Source: UBA7446 sp965657545
GTDB taxonomy: Bacteria > Bacteroidota > Bacteroidia > Flavobacteriales > Flavobacteriaceae
Direction of reading: 5' to 3'
NCBI GenBank assembly: GCA_965657545.1
Contig: CBFHOG010000001.1
Coordinates: 1 to 64,000 of the forward strand
DNA length: 64,000 nucleotides
Below the pieces are notes generated by a model, which searched no databases, was not told where the DNA came from, and worked only from the letters and a program-made list of their open reading frames with translations. The position numbers and the translations under genes were made by a program. Every line of letters starts with the position of its first letter. Position 1 is the first letter of the stretch. This document shows positions 25,911 to 35,515 of the stretch, one piece after another.

Positions 25911-27668
25911 ATGTACAGAAGTCATCACTGCGGAGCACTAACGGCAGCACATATTGGAACCGAAGTTCAACTTGCGGGTTGGGTTGCCAAAACACGCGAC
26001 AAAGGCTTTATGTTATGGATAGATATTAGAGACCGCTATGGGATTACGCAATTGGTCTTGGATGAAGAGCGTTCTGATTCCAAACTGATGGAAACAGCTA
26101 AGCGCATTGGTAGAGAAACTGTAATTCAAGTTTCGGGAACCGTCTTAGAACGCGAAGCAAAAAATCCAAATATGCCAACAGGCGATATTGAGGTTTTAGT
26201 TACTTCAATTGATGTGTTGAGTCCAGCGCAAACGCCGCCCTTTACCATTGAAGACAACACAGACGGTGGTGAAGATTTACGTATGAAATACCGCTATCTG
26301 GACATTCGTCGGAATCCTGTACAACAAAGTTTGTTGTTTCGTTCCAAGGTGGCACTTTTGGTACGCAACTTTTTGGCAGAGCACGCTTTTGTAGAAGTAG
26401 AAACACCTTATTTGATAAAATCTACTCCCGAAGGCGCACGCGATTTTGTGGTGCCATCCCGTATGAATGAAGGGCAATTTTATGCACTTCCACAATCGCC
26501 ACAAACCTTTAAGCAACTGCTAATGGTAGGGGGTATGGATAAATACTTTCAAATCGTAAAGTGTTTTAGAGACGAAGACCTCCGCGCCGACCGTCAACCG
26601 GAATTTACACAAATAGACTGCGAATTATCGTTTGTACATCAAAATGATATTATGGCATGTTTTGAATCCCTTCTTGCTTTTTTACTTGAAGAAATTCACA
26701 GCATTACACCAAAGCCTTTCCCCGTAATATCCTATGAAGACGCCATAAAATCCTATGGAAATGACAAACCCGATATTCGTTTTGGCATGACCTTTACTGA
26801 ACTTAATGACCTGGCGCAAAACAAAGGCTTTCAGGTGTTTGATGCGCAAGAATTGGTCGTGGGTATTGCTGTTCCTGATGCTGCATCATGGTCTAGAAAA
26901 CAAATTGACGCTTGGGTAAACTGGGTAAAGCGTCCACAAGTTGGCGCCAACGGCTTGGTTTGGGTAAAATGCAACGAAGATGGCAGTTATAAATCGTCCG
27001 TAGATAAATTCTTTGACGCAGATGCCCTGAGCAAATGGGCTGAGGCCTGTGATGCAAAGCCAGGAGATTTGATTTTGGTAATGGCTGGCAATGCAAACCA
27101 AACAAGAACGCAATTAAGTGCGCTTCGTATGGCACTTGCTGAGGAATTGGGACTGCGAAAACCAGATGAATTTGCACCGCTTTGGGTTGTTGATTTTCCA
27201 TTGTTCGAAAAAGACGAAGAAACAGGCGCACTACATGCCATGCATCATCCCTTTACGGCACCAAAACCCGAACACCTCGAAAAGCTGGAAAGCGATCCAA
27301 CTGCCGTTATCGCACAGGCATACGATTTGGTCCTAAACGGAAACGAAATTGGGGGTGGCTCGATACGTATCCACGACAGAATTACACAAGAAAAAATGCT
27401 ATCGCTTCTTGGCTTCAGCGAAGAAGAAGCCAAAGCGCAATTTGGCTTTTTGATGGACGCTTTTAGGTATGGCGCACCGCCCCATGGTGGAATCGCATTA
27501 GGATTTGACCGCTTGGTTGCCATTTTGGACGGCAAAGAAACCATTCGGGATTATATCGCTTTCCCAAAAAACAACAGCGGTCGTGACGTGATGATTGATG
27601 CGCCTGCGCCGCTAGACACAGATCAGCTTGATGAATTAGCCTTGATAGTTAAACCAAAGCCGGAATAA
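25911..27668 (+). CDS. aspS: Aspartyl-tRNA synthetase
   Basis: The 585-residue class II synthetase has an OB-fold anticodon domain (VQLAGWVAKTRDKGFMLWID near 22), motif 2 (FRDEDLRADRQPEFTQID near 220), the bacterial GAD insertion domain, and motif 3 (GIALGFDRLVAIL near 540). The length equals the usual bacterial AspRS. I chose the ATG giving MYRSHHCGAL, as a promoter element overlaps the longer start. A small membrane protein gene begins directly at the base after its stop. Confidence 0.97.
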   Translation: MYRSHHCGALTAAHIGTEVQLAGWVAKTRDKGFMLWIDIRDRYGITQLVLDEERSDSKLMETAKRIGRETVIQVSGTVLEREAKNPNMPTGDIEVLVTSIDVLSPAQTPPFTIEDNTDGGEDLRMKYRYLDIRRNPVQQSLLFRSKVALLVRNFLAEHAFVEVETPYLIKSTPEGARDFVVPSRMNEGQFYALPQSPQTFKQLLMVGGMDKYFQIVKCFRDEDLRADRQPEFTQIDCELSFVHQNDIMACFESLLAFLLEEIHSITPKPFPVISYEDAIKSYGNDKPDIRFGMTFTELNDLAQNKGFQVFDAQELVVGIAVPDAASWSRKQIDAWVNWVKRPQVGANGLVWVKCNEDGSYKSSVDKFFDADALSKWAEACDAKPGDLILVMAGNANQTRTQLSALRMALAEELGLRKPDEFAPLWVVDFPLFEKDEETGALHAMHHPFTAPKPEHLEKLESDPTAVIAQAYDLVLNGNEIGGGSIRIHDRITQEKMLSLLGFSEEEAKAQFGFLMDAFRYGAPPHGGIALGFDRLVAILDGKETIRDYIAFPKNNSGRDVMIDAPAPLDTDQLDELALIVKPKPE

Positions 27669-27926
27669 ATGAAGTGGGTACTACGGGTTTTATTTGTGCT
27701 GGTATTAATCAATATTATTGTAGGCTATGTCATACGACAAGAAAATCTGCTGTTGGGCGAAAAGTGGATTGGCTTATCGGTAGCCATGGCTTTTTTTGTG
27801 TTTATGCCCTTGTTTTTGGCACACCGCTGGAAAGGCAAAAAACTTAAAGACTACACCCTTTCACCAGAAAATCTTAAAAAGATGAAGGAAACACTGGAGC
27901 CGCCCAAGCGAAAGAGAAAAAGCTAA
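27669..27926 (+). CDS. Small two-helix membrane protein
   Basis: An 85-residue protein has two hydrophobic helices (about 3-21 and 36-52) and a long basic C-terminal tail (ending PPKRKRKS). The ATG immediately follows the aspS stop with no gap, so it is translated from the aspS message. I do not recognise a functional family. Its stop region overlaps the convergent tadA gene by 4 bases. Confidence 0.7.
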   Translation: MKWVLRVLFVLVLINIIVGYVIRQENLLLGEKWIGLSVAMAFFVFMPLFLAHRWKGKKLKDYTLSPENLKKMKETLEPPKRKRKS

Positions 27927-28366
27927 TTCCGCTTTTGCTGGAAAAAGGCATGCAATAAGGCTTTCGCTTCGGTTGCTAAAATTCCTTCTGTAACTTTGGT
28001 TTTAGGATGTAAAGGCGTTCCATGTTGACGGTAACCCCGTTTGGGGTCGTCAGCAGCAAAAACTACCCTGGAAATTTGACTCCAATACAAGGCGCCTGCA
28101 CACATGCTACAAGGCTCAAGCGTAACGTACATGGTACAACCGTGAAGGTATTTTCCGCCAATGGCATTGGCAGCAGCGGTTATGGCCTGCATTTCGGCGT
28201 GGGCCGTCACATCTGTTAAGGCCTCGGTGAGGTTATGCGCTCGCGCAATAATGGAGTTGTTTCCTACTATTACCACGCCAACGGGAACTTCTCTTCTGTC
28301 TAATGCTATTTGCGCTTCGGCTAGTGCTTTTTTCATAAAAAAGCCATCATCAAAAACCTGTTCCAT
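27923..28366 (-). CDS. tadA: tRNA adenosine deaminase TadA
   Basis: The 147-residue zinc deaminase has the motifs HAEMQAI (His and Glu of the catalytic site) and PCSMCAGAL (two Cys ligands), with FDDGFFMKKALAEAQIA at the N-terminus. TadA converts the wobble A34 of tRNA-Arg(ACG) to inosine. I chose the ATG at 28366, which overlaps the dgt stop by one base (TAATG), so reinitiation is likely. It forms an operon with dgt. Confidence 0.88.
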   Translation of the reverse strand: MEQVFDDGFFMKKALAEAQIALDRREVPVGVVIVGNNSIIARAHNLTEALTDVTAHAEMQAITAAANAIGGKYLHGCTMYVTLEPCSMCAGALYWSQISRVVFAADDPKRGYRQHGTPLHPKTKVTEGILATEAKALLHAFFQQKRN

Positions 28367-29682
28367 TACGCCATTTTTTGATACCACTCCAAGGCTTTTC
28401 CGTCCGTAAGACTCGCCACATAACTGCTTATATTAAGCAACAAGCCATAGGTGTCTTTTTCAGGCAAAACCAAGGTCTCTGGCAAACATTGCAGCGCAAG
28501 TTTGTCAAATGCCGAGGCATTGTTTTCCTGTTTCCGCGTAGCGGCACCTACAAAAACATCCAACAAACGATGAATCACTTGATACCCTTTTAGCTCTTTT
28601 TCAATGACTTCTTGCGCCTGATAGATATTCCGAACGCTAAGGCTTATAATGTCATTGATTTGAGCGCTGTACTTACTCTTATCGGTGAGGGAAGTGGTAC
28701 AATTCCCGCTCATAATTTCAGCCTCATGCGCCATAAAAAGTTCCGCAGCTTCTTGAATAAGCGTACTAATCGACAAGGCTCTTAAATATCCCAATCGGTC
28801 TTTTTTGGTGGTCAGGGTTTGGTACTTTTTTGTGTTAATATTGTCTTTGACGAGATTAATAAGGTACTCTAATGCATAATCTTCAGATATCCACCCTAAG
28901 TTAATCCCATCTTCAAAGTCAATAAGGGTGTAACAAATATCATCTGCTGCCTCTACCAAATACGCCAATGGATGACGGAGTATGGTTCCCTTGGATTGCA
29001 GCAGTCCTAAGTCGGAGGCAACGGCAGTATAATCGTTTTGCTGGGCTTGGAAGAAACCAAATTTTTTATCGGCAACATGTTTCGAAGGTTTATATGGCAA
29101 TGATGCTTTTGGGTATTTGGTGAACGCGCCTAGTGTGGCATAGCTGAGACGAAGTCCGCCGGGAATTCCAGGTCTCGATTCCATTAAAATTTTAAGCCCA
29201 TTGGCATTACCCTCAAAATGGGTAAGGTCGTGATACTGCGTTTTTGTTAGTTGGTCTTTAAAAGCAGCGCCGTTTCCATTAGAAAAATAATCGCCGATAG
29301 CCTGCTCACCGCTATGCCCAAAGGGAGGGTTTCCAATGTCGTGTGCTAAAGAAGCTGCGGCCACAATGGCACCAAAATCGTTGCTCGTATAGCCTAAGGT
29401 AGCAAGCTCTGGATATTTGTGTAACAGTTGCTGCCCAACCATACGCCCAAGGCTTCTGCCTACTACAGAAACTTCGAGTGAATGCGTCAAACGGGTATGA
29501 ACAAAATCGGTTTTAGAAAAGGGAATAACTTGTGTTTTGTCTTGCAAGTTTCGAAACGCAGCAGAGAAGATAATACGGTCATAATCTACCTCAAAACCAC
29601 TACGAGTGGGGTCTTGTTCAGCGCGAAGTCGTTTTTGTTTGTCGCCGTGACGACGTAGTGAAAGTAATTGTTCCCATTGCAT
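28366..29682 (-). CDS. dgt: dGTP triphosphohydrolase
   Basis: The 438-residue protein has HD-superfamily metal residues in THSLEVS (about 85), SLAHDIGNPPFGHSGEQA (about 113) and later AADDICYTLIDFEDGI. The opening WEQLLSLRRHGD and the DPTRSGFEVDYDRIIFSAAFRNLQDKTQV block match dGTPase-type triphosphohydrolases. It splits dGTP or other dNTPs into nucleoside and triphosphate, balancing the nucleotide pool. It is the first gene of a dgt-tadA operon. Confidence 0.92.
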   Translation of the reverse strand: MQWEQLLSLRRHGDKQKRLRAEQDPTRSGFEVDYDRIIFSAAFRNLQDKTQVIPFSKTDFVHTRLTHSLEVSVVGRSLGRMVGQQLLHKYPELATLGYTSNDFGAIVAAASLAHDIGNPPFGHSGEQAIGDYFSNGNGAAFKDQLTKTQYHDLTHFEGNANGLKILMESRPGIPGGLRLSYATLGAFTKYPKASLPYKPSKHVADKKFGFFQAQQNDYTAVASDLGLLQSKGTILRHPLAYLVEAADDICYTLIDFEDGINLGWISEDYALEYLINLVKDNINTKKYQTLTTKKDRLGYLRALSISTLIQEAAELFMAHEAEIMSGNCTTSLTDKSKYSAQINDIISLSVRNIYQAQEVIEKELKGYQVIHRLLDVFVGAATRKQENNASAFDKLALQCLPETLVLPEKDTYGLLLNISSYVASLTDGKALEWYQKMA

Positions 29683-29724
29683 GGGTGCAATTTAGGAAGA
29701 ATTTTATGGGAATTTGATAGAACT

Positions 29725-29743
29725 GGTTAACAATAAATTAACC
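29725..29743. promoter_or_regulatory. Palindrome / TTAACA direct repeat upstream of TonB receptor
   Basis: GGTTAA-CAATAAA-TTAACC is a perfect inverted repeat. The same bases also read as TTAACA-N5-TTAACC, a direct repeat of 11-base period like PhoP-type boxes. It lies 79 bases before the receptor start. Confidence 0.4.
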
Positions 29744-29821
29744 TAAAAAGGCTGTTTTGATAACAACCTGTTAATCTTCACTTCATTTGAAAGCCATTCT
29801 TTTGTGGCGAAACAAAAAATA

Positions 29822-32611
29822 ATGAATCTAACATTTAAGGAAAGTCTAAATCTTCTTATAATATTTATTTCTCTTATCACATATGCACAAAATGGCACTT
29901 TAGAAGGTGTGGTTTTGGATAAAGAACTCGATAATTCCCCACTGCCATTTGCAAATGTATTTGTAAAAGGAACCTCTATTGGAACAACCACTGATTTTGA
30001 TGGAAACTTTTCTCTAAACAATGTTCCTCCAGGAACATATACAATTGTTTTCAGTTTTGTTGGGTATGAAACCCTTAATTTGGACAACGTTGTCGTTCAG
30101 CCAAACAAGTTTACGCAGCTATCTGTTAGCTTAGGACCAGGAACAAACTTACTTGACGAAGTTATTGTGCAAGTGGTTACAAGCCGAGAGCGAGAAGAAG
30201 CCTTGCTTTTAGACAGAAAAAAAGCAGTTTCTATTAAAGAAAGTATTGGTGCTTCAGAGCTTTCCAAGCTTGGTGTTAGCGATGCTGCAGGCGCTACAAC
30301 CAAGATTTCTGGTATTGGTAAAACTGAAGGTTCTGGTGAGGTTTTTGTGCGAGGATTAGGAGACAGATATTTATATACTACACTTAATGGACTTCCTATT
30401 CCTTCTGATGATGTGGATAAAAAAAATATTAATCTTAATTTGTTTTCAACTAGGTTGATAAAAAACGTCTCTGTGTCCAAAACTACCTCAGCCGCTTTCT
30501 CGGCTGATCAAGCATCTGGAAACATCAATGTTGAATCAAGAGATTTAGGAAATAAAGACGTTTTTAATGTTTCATTCAGCGCAGGAGCTAATGGGAATGT
30601 TGTTGATTCAGGCCAGTTTAACAACTTTGTTGTTTCGCCAAATCAAGAAGATATTTCTTTTGGATTTTATTCTACTGGACTCAACACCAAAGAAGCAATT
30701 ACGCAACAAACCTGGAATACCACCAAAGAAGATTCACCCATAGATAGGTCAGCTTCAATTAGTTTTGGTAAAAAAATAAATGAAAAAATAAAGATGCTTG
30801 CTACTATTGGTCAAAGCACTTCTTATGATTATACAAACGGAGAGTTCAGAAGATTCCGTTCAAACTTTATAGATGATTCTATCCCCGATGCGATTACTTA
30901 CAGAAAAACAATTTCGACCTCTGCCTTAGTTGATGTGAATTACCGAATTAATGATAAAAATTCTTTAAGTGTAAATGCTTTACTTATAAATAAAATTGCG
31001 GACGAGGTTTTTGAAGGGGGTCGTGAAGGAACTGCTACTATTTTTGAGGAGTCTGATCCAGATGAAGGTCTATTTCAATTCATACGGGACCAGAACTTAA
31101 AGGAAACTTCAGTTTTAGTTGGTCAAATTCATGGAAAACATGTAGTGTCTCCCAAGTATAAGATTAACTGGTCTGCCGGATATAATATTTTAAATGCAAA
31201 CGAGCCTAATCGTATTCGGAATGAATTGAACTTCAACGAAAATATTGTTGAATTGGGTAGAACTGGGAATACCCAGCAGAGAAAAAGTTATCAATTAATT
31301 GAAGACAATGAGGTCAATGCTCTTGTTAACTCAACATTGACATTGATTGAGAAAGAAGAAGGTGAAAGCTTGACATTAGATTTTGGTGGTAATTTTAGAT
31401 TTAAGCAACGTGACTTTAAATCTCAGTATTTTGGTGTAGATACTCCAAGAGGTGTTTTTATAAATCCAGAATCTATTGATGAGGTTTCGGCCATTTTCAC
31501 GCAACAAAACTTTGATAATAACCAGCTTAGATTATTTGAAGAAATTCCAGATACATATGATGCAGAGCTATTGGCTTATGCTGGTTATTTATCCACAACA
31601 TATAATCTTGGAAAATTCATATTACAGTGTGGTCTTAGATTTGATTTATCACAAATAAATATTGCTTACAATGCTGCTCAAGCACCAGGAGGTAGAGAAG
31701 GAAGTAGAACAAAAAAATATGATCGCTTTTTCCCTTCATTCAATATTAAATATGCAGCAAGTGAAAAGCATAGTTTCCGAATTGCAGGGAGCATAACACA
31801 AACACTACCAGAGTTTAAAGAAATTGCACCGTTTCAGTATGTCTCACCAACCGGCTTGATTACGTTTGGTAATGCTGATATTGTGGCTTCCAAAAACTTA
31901 AATTTAGACATGAAGTGGGAACATTTCATCTCAAATAATGAATTAATTTCGTTAAGTACCTTCTACAAAGGAATAAATGATCCAATAAACGCATCTGTTA
32001 CCAGAGGTTCAACAGGCTATTTCTCATTTTTCAATACAGCAGAAAAAGCTACAGTATATGGGATAGAATTGGAGTCGAGAGTTAATCTTATTACAGTTGA
32101 CGAGCGTCCAACACTTCGACTAAATTTTAATGCTACTAGAATGTGGCACAAACAAGATTTGAAAGATGTATATGGCGAAGACGGTTCAATTACCGAAACA
32201 TTCAAATACAAAGACATTACAGATACCGGGTTACAAGGAGCATCTGATTTGATTGTCAATACTTCTATCAATTACACTACACTAAACGAGAATCCATTTG
32301 AGGCTACAGTAGCGTTTAACTATGCCTCTGAAAAAATTGTAATTCTGGGTGGTCCAGAAGACCAAGCAACAAAAGATATAGACTATAACGATGCTATTGT
32401 CGAAAATGGAATTCCCTATTTAGACCTTATTTTCAAAAAAACATTTAATGAGAGATTACAGGTAAGTATAAATGCTAAAAACTTACTCAATCCTCAAATA
32501 AAACTTACTCAATTGGTAAACAACCCAGTGATGGGCACTGAGATCAATGAAACCGTACTTTCTTACAATAGAGGAAGACAAATAAGCATAAATATTAATT
32601 ATAATTTCTAA
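29822..32611 (+). CDS. TonB-dependent receptor with carboxypeptidase-like domain
   Basis: The 929-residue protein has a signal peptide (MNLTFKESLNLLIIFISLITYAQ), a carboxypeptidase-regulatory-like domain (about 24-105: GTLEGVVLDKELDNSPLPFANV), a plug with VRGLGDRYLYTTLNGLPIPSDD (about 177-198), and a large barrel ending in a final Phe (SININYNF). I chose the ATG at 29822 over an upstream GTG because the signal peptide then starts normally. The beta-helix lipoprotein follows after 7 bases, so the two are cotranscribed and probably form a receptor-surface protein pair, as SusC and SusD do, though the partner is not SusD-like. Confidence 0.9.
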   Translation: MNLTFKESLNLLIIFISLITYAQNGTLEGVVLDKELDNSPLPFANVFVKGTSIGTTTDFDGNFSLNNVPPGTYTIVFSFVGYETLNLDNVVVQPNKFTQLSVSLGPGTNLLDEVIVQVVTSREREEALLLDRKKAVSIKESIGASELSKLGVSDAAGATTKISGIGKTEGSGEVFVRGLGDRYLYTTLNGLPIPSDDVDKKNINLNLFSTRLIKNVSVSKTTSAAFSADQASGNINVESRDLGNKDVFNVSFSAGANGNVVDSGQFNNFVVSPNQEDISFGFYSTGLNTKEAITQQTWNTTKEDSPIDRSASISFGKKINEKIKMLATIGQSTSYDYTNGEFRRFRSNFIDDSIPDAITYRKTISTSALVDVNYRINDKNSLSVNALLINKIADEVFEGGREGTATIFEESDPDEGLFQFIRDQNLKETSVLVGQIHGKHVVSPKYKINWSAGYNILNANEPNRIRNELNFNENIVELGRTGNTQQRKSYQLIEDNEVNALVNSTLTLIEKEEGESLTLDFGGNFRFKQRDFKSQYFGVDTPRGVFINPESIDEVSAIFTQQNFDNNQLRLFEEIPDTYDAELLAYAGYLSTTYNLGKFILQCGLRFDLSQINIAYNAAQAPGGREGSRTKKYDRFFPSFNIKYAASEKHSFRIAGSITQTLPEFKEIAPFQYVSPTGLITFGNADIVASKNLNLDMKWEHFISNNELISLSTFYKGINDPINASVTRGSTGYFSFFNTAEKATVYGIELESRVNLITVDERPTLRLNFNATRMWHKQDLKDVYGEDGSITETFKYKDITDTGLQGASDLIVNTSINYTTLNENPFEATVAFNYASEKIVILGGPEDQATKDIDYNDAIVENGIPYLDLIFKKTFNERLQVSINAKNLLNPQIKLTQLVNNPVMGTEINETVLSYNRGRQISININYNF

Positions 32612-32618
32612 TATCACG

Positions 32619-35486
32619 ATGAAAATTCAAAACTATATATATTCAACATTGCTTAAAACTACGCTAGTAATGCTAAGCATATTATTCTTCGTTGCTTGTG
32701 ACGACGACGACGAACCAGCACTTCCTCCTACTCCTGTTGAGGATACTGTGTTGACGGGAGATCTTACAGAAGATAGAACACTTCTTGCTACTGAAGAATA
32801 TGCTATAAAAGGCGCTTACCTTGTAAAAAGTGGTGCTACGCTAACTATTCCTGCTGGAGCTGTACTTGTTTCTGAAGTTGGAACTGGCAACTATATTGCT
32901 GTTGAGCAAGGTGGTAAAATTGATGTACAAGGGACTGCATCTGCTCCTGTTGTAATGCGCTCTGCCGAAAGTAATCCTGGTGACTGGGGTGGTCTTCTTA
33001 TATGTGGAAAGGCTACTACAACTGAGGGGGTTAATGCAACTGCTGAAGTTGGAGGCTTAATTTACGGTGGTAATGAAGATAGTGATAACTCAGGATCTAT
33101 CAACTACCTTATTATTAAAGGTGCTGGTGCACAAATTAACTCTGAGTCTCAATATAATGGTTTAACATTATACGCAGTTGGTTCTGGAACTAAAATCAAC
33201 AATGTTGCCGTAATTGATGGTGATGACGATGGAGTTGAGTTCTTTGGTGGTACTGTTTCTGCTACAAACTTATACTTTGAAAATAACTCCGATGACTCTA
33301 TAGATTGGACAGAAGGCTGGAATGGTACCATTACAAATACATACGTTAGTCATACTATTGCTGGTTTCTCAACTGTAGTTGAGGCAGACGGGGCGAATAA
33401 TAACCCAAGAATTATTGACCTTACGGCAGTTTCAACTGTTGGTGGTACTGCGCTTCAGTTTAAAAAGCAATCTGGTGCTACTATTGTTGGGCTATCTCTT
33501 CAGGGATATGAAACGCGTATCGACATGAAAGACAACGGAGCTTTAACTAATGTAAAAATAGAAGGAGTTACCGCTAATCCTGCTTTAGGATATGATGGTA
33601 CTGCTACTGTTGATATTGCAGACTTTGCTTGGGCAACTAGTAACACAGGTGGAGGAACAGAAGATGCAACACTTTCTGGTGATTTGACTTCTGACCGAGT
33701 TCTTAACTCAAACGTTGAGTACACTATTGATGGTGCATTTTTAATTAAAGATGGTGCCAAGTTAACTATCCCTGCAGGAACTGTGCTTGTTTCTAAGGTT
33801 GGAACTGGTAACTATATCGCTGTTGAGCAAGGTGGTATGATTGATGTACAAGGAACTGAATCTGCGCCTGTTGTGATGCGATCTGAAAACAGCAATCCTG
33901 GAGACTGGGGTGGTCTTCTTCTTTGTGGAAAGGCTACAACAACTGAGGGTATTAATGCAACTGCTGAAGTTGGAGGTCTTATTTATGGAGGTGATGTAGA
34001 CGATGACAACTCAGGATCTATCAACTACCTTATTATTAAAGGCGCTGGTGCACAAATTAACTCTGAATCTCAGTATAATGGTTTAACACTATATGCTGTT
34101 GGTTCTGGAACAACAATTTCAAATGTTGCAGTGATTGATGGTGACGATGATGGAGTAGAATTCTTTGGTGGAACCGTTTCTGCAACAAACTTATACTTTG
34201 AAAACAACTCTGATGACTCTGTAGATTGGACTGAAGGTTGGAATGGTACCATCACAAATACATTTGTACACCACACAATTGCTGGTTTCTCTACTGTTGT
34301 AGAAGCAGACGGAACAAACAACAATCCTAAAATTGTAAACCTTACAGCATTTTCTTCTGTTGCTGGAAAAGCTCTACAGTTTAAAAAAGAATCTGGTGCA
34401 ACTATCACTGGGCTTTCACTAATGGGTTACGCTACTAGAATTGATATGAAAGACGATGGTCCTTTAGCCAATGTTGTTATTGAAAGTGAAGCTGCTCATC
34501 CATCACTTGGTTATGACGGTGCAGCAACCGTTAATATTTCAGATTTTGCATGGGCTACAAACAATACGTCTATTCCAACTGAAAACACAACACTTTCTGG
34601 GTCTATTAACTCTAACAGAGTGTTAAACTCAACAAAAACATACCTTATTGACGGGGGTGTTCGCGTAAAAAATGGTGCTACATTAACTATCCCAGCTGGA
34701 ACAACGATTAAGTCAACTGTAGGAACAGGGAATTTCCTTGCTGTTGAAGTTGGTGGAAAAATCAACCTTACAGGAACAAACGACCATCCTGTAGTAATGG
34801 ATTCTAACGCAGCTACTCCTGCTCCTGGTGACTGGGGTGGATTACTTCTTTGTGGTGATGCTAATACTACCGAAGGTTCAAACGCAGTTGCTGAAGTAGC
34901 AGGGCTTATTTACGGTGGTTCTGACGATGATGATAACTCTGGAACGATTGAATATCTAGTTATCAAAAATGCTGGTGCACAAATCAATTCTGAGTCACAG
35001 TACAATGGTTTATCTCTTTATGGAGTTGGTTCAGGTACAACAATTTCTAATGTTGCTATCATTGACGGTGATGATGATGGTGTTGAATTCTTTGGCGGAA
35101 CTGTTTCTGCTACAAATCTATACCTTGAAAACAATTCAGATGACGCTGTTGACTGGACTGAAGGTTGGAACGGTACAATCACAAATACATATGTGAGCCA
35201 TACTGTAGCTGGTTTCTCTACTGCAATTGAAGCAGATGGAGATAACGGGAACCCTACAATTACTAGTTTCACTGCTGTGTCTACAGTAGATGGTACTGCG
35301 CTTCAATTCAAAAAGCAATCTGGGGCTACTATCACTGGCTTACACCTTTCAGGTTATACTACTCTTATTGATATGAAAGATAATGGACCTTTAACCAACA
35401 TTCAAATTGAAGGTGCCGATGCAAATCCTCAAGGGACTTACGATGCTGCTGCCGTTGACATTTCGTCATGGACTTGGTTTAAATAA
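32619..35486 (+). CDS. Triplicated beta-helix surface lipoprotein
   Basis: The 955-residue protein has a lipobox (LFFVACDDDDEP, Cys27) with the acidic tail typical of surface-exported Bacteroidota lipoproteins. The rest is three tandem ~307-residue units (about 42-348, 349-655, 656-955). Each has GATLTIPAG, GNYIAVEQGG or similar, VVMRS, PGDWGGLL, CGKATTTEG, GGLIYGG, GAQINSESQYNGL, DGDDDGVEFFGGT, NNSDDS and DWTEGWNGTI. The pattern of short strands and Asn/Gly/Asp turns fits a right-handed beta-helix. Single-unit relatives occur beside TonB receptors in Bacteroidota. The Asp-rich loops may bind calcium. Ligand and function are unknown. Confidence 0.85.
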   Translation: MKIQNYIYSTLLKTTLVMLSILFFVACDDDDEPALPPTPVEDTVLTGDLTEDRTLLATEEYAIKGAYLVKSGATLTIPAGAVLVSEVGTGNYIAVEQGGKIDVQGTASAPVVMRSAESNPGDWGGLLICGKATTTEGVNATAEVGGLIYGGNEDSDNSGSINYLIIKGAGAQINSESQYNGLTLYAVGSGTKINNVAVIDGDDDGVEFFGGTVSATNLYFENNSDDSIDWTEGWNGTITNTYVSHTIAGFSTVVEADGANNNPRIIDLTAVSTVGGTALQFKKQSGATIVGLSLQGYETRIDMKDNGALTNVKIEGVTANPALGYDGTATVDIADFAWATSNTGGGTEDATLSGDLTSDRVLNSNVEYTIDGAFLIKDGAKLTIPAGTVLVSKVGTGNYIAVEQGGMIDVQGTESAPVVMRSENSNPGDWGGLLLCGKATTTEGINATAEVGGLIYGGDVDDDNSGSINYLIIKGAGAQINSESQYNGLTLYAVGSGTTISNVAVIDGDDDGVEFFGGTVSATNLYFENNSDDSVDWTEGWNGTITNTFVHHTIAGFSTVVEADGTNNNPKIVNLTAFSSVAGKALQFKKESGATITGLSLMGYATRIDMKDDGPLANVVIESEAAHPSLGYDGAATVNISDFAWATNNTSIPTENTTLSGSINSNRVLNSTKTYLIDGGVRVKNGATLTIPAGTTIKSTVGTGNFLAVEVGGKINLTGTNDHPVVMDSNAATPAPGDWGGLLLCGDANTTEGSNAVAEVAGLIYGGSDDDDNSGTIEYLVIKNAGAQINSESQYNGLSLYGVGSGTTISNVAIIDGDDDGVEFFGGTVSATNLYLENNSDDAVDWTEGWNGTITNTYVSHTVAGFSTAIEADGDNGNPTITSFTAVSTVDGTALQFKKQSGATITGLHLSGYTTLIDMKDNGPLTNIQIEGADANPQGTYDAAAVDISSWTWFK
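32742..33662 (+). repeat. Coding repeat unit 1 of the beta-helix lipoprotein
   Basis: First of three in-frame tandem units, exactly 921 bases, from DTVLTGD to the residue before DATLSGD. Confidence 0.85.
33663..34583 (+). repeat. Coding repeat unit 2 of the beta-helix lipoprotein
   Basis: Second unit, 921 bases. Long stretches differ from unit 1 only at synonymous third positions, for example 33091-33170 against 34012-34091. Confidence 0.85.
34584..35483 (+). repeat. Coding repeat unit 3 of the beta-helix lipoprotein
   Basis: Third unit, 900 bases, slightly more divergent (TIKSTVGTGNFLAVEVGGK) and ending with DISSWTWFK at the C-terminus. Confidence 0.85.
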
Positions 35487-35515
35487 GACATATCTTTACT
35501 TAACAAAAGGATAAA

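Noticed and set aside
33149..35272. Minus-strand open frames at 33149-33331, 34070-34408 and 35018-35272
   Set aside because: They appear at matching places in each repeat unit and are opposite-strand shadows of the lipoprotein gene.
32739..35483. Long DNA repeats as a CRISPR array or mobile element
   Set aside because: The period is 921 bases, in frame, and encodes conserved protein units. There are no short repeats with spacers and no terminal inverted repeats or transposase.
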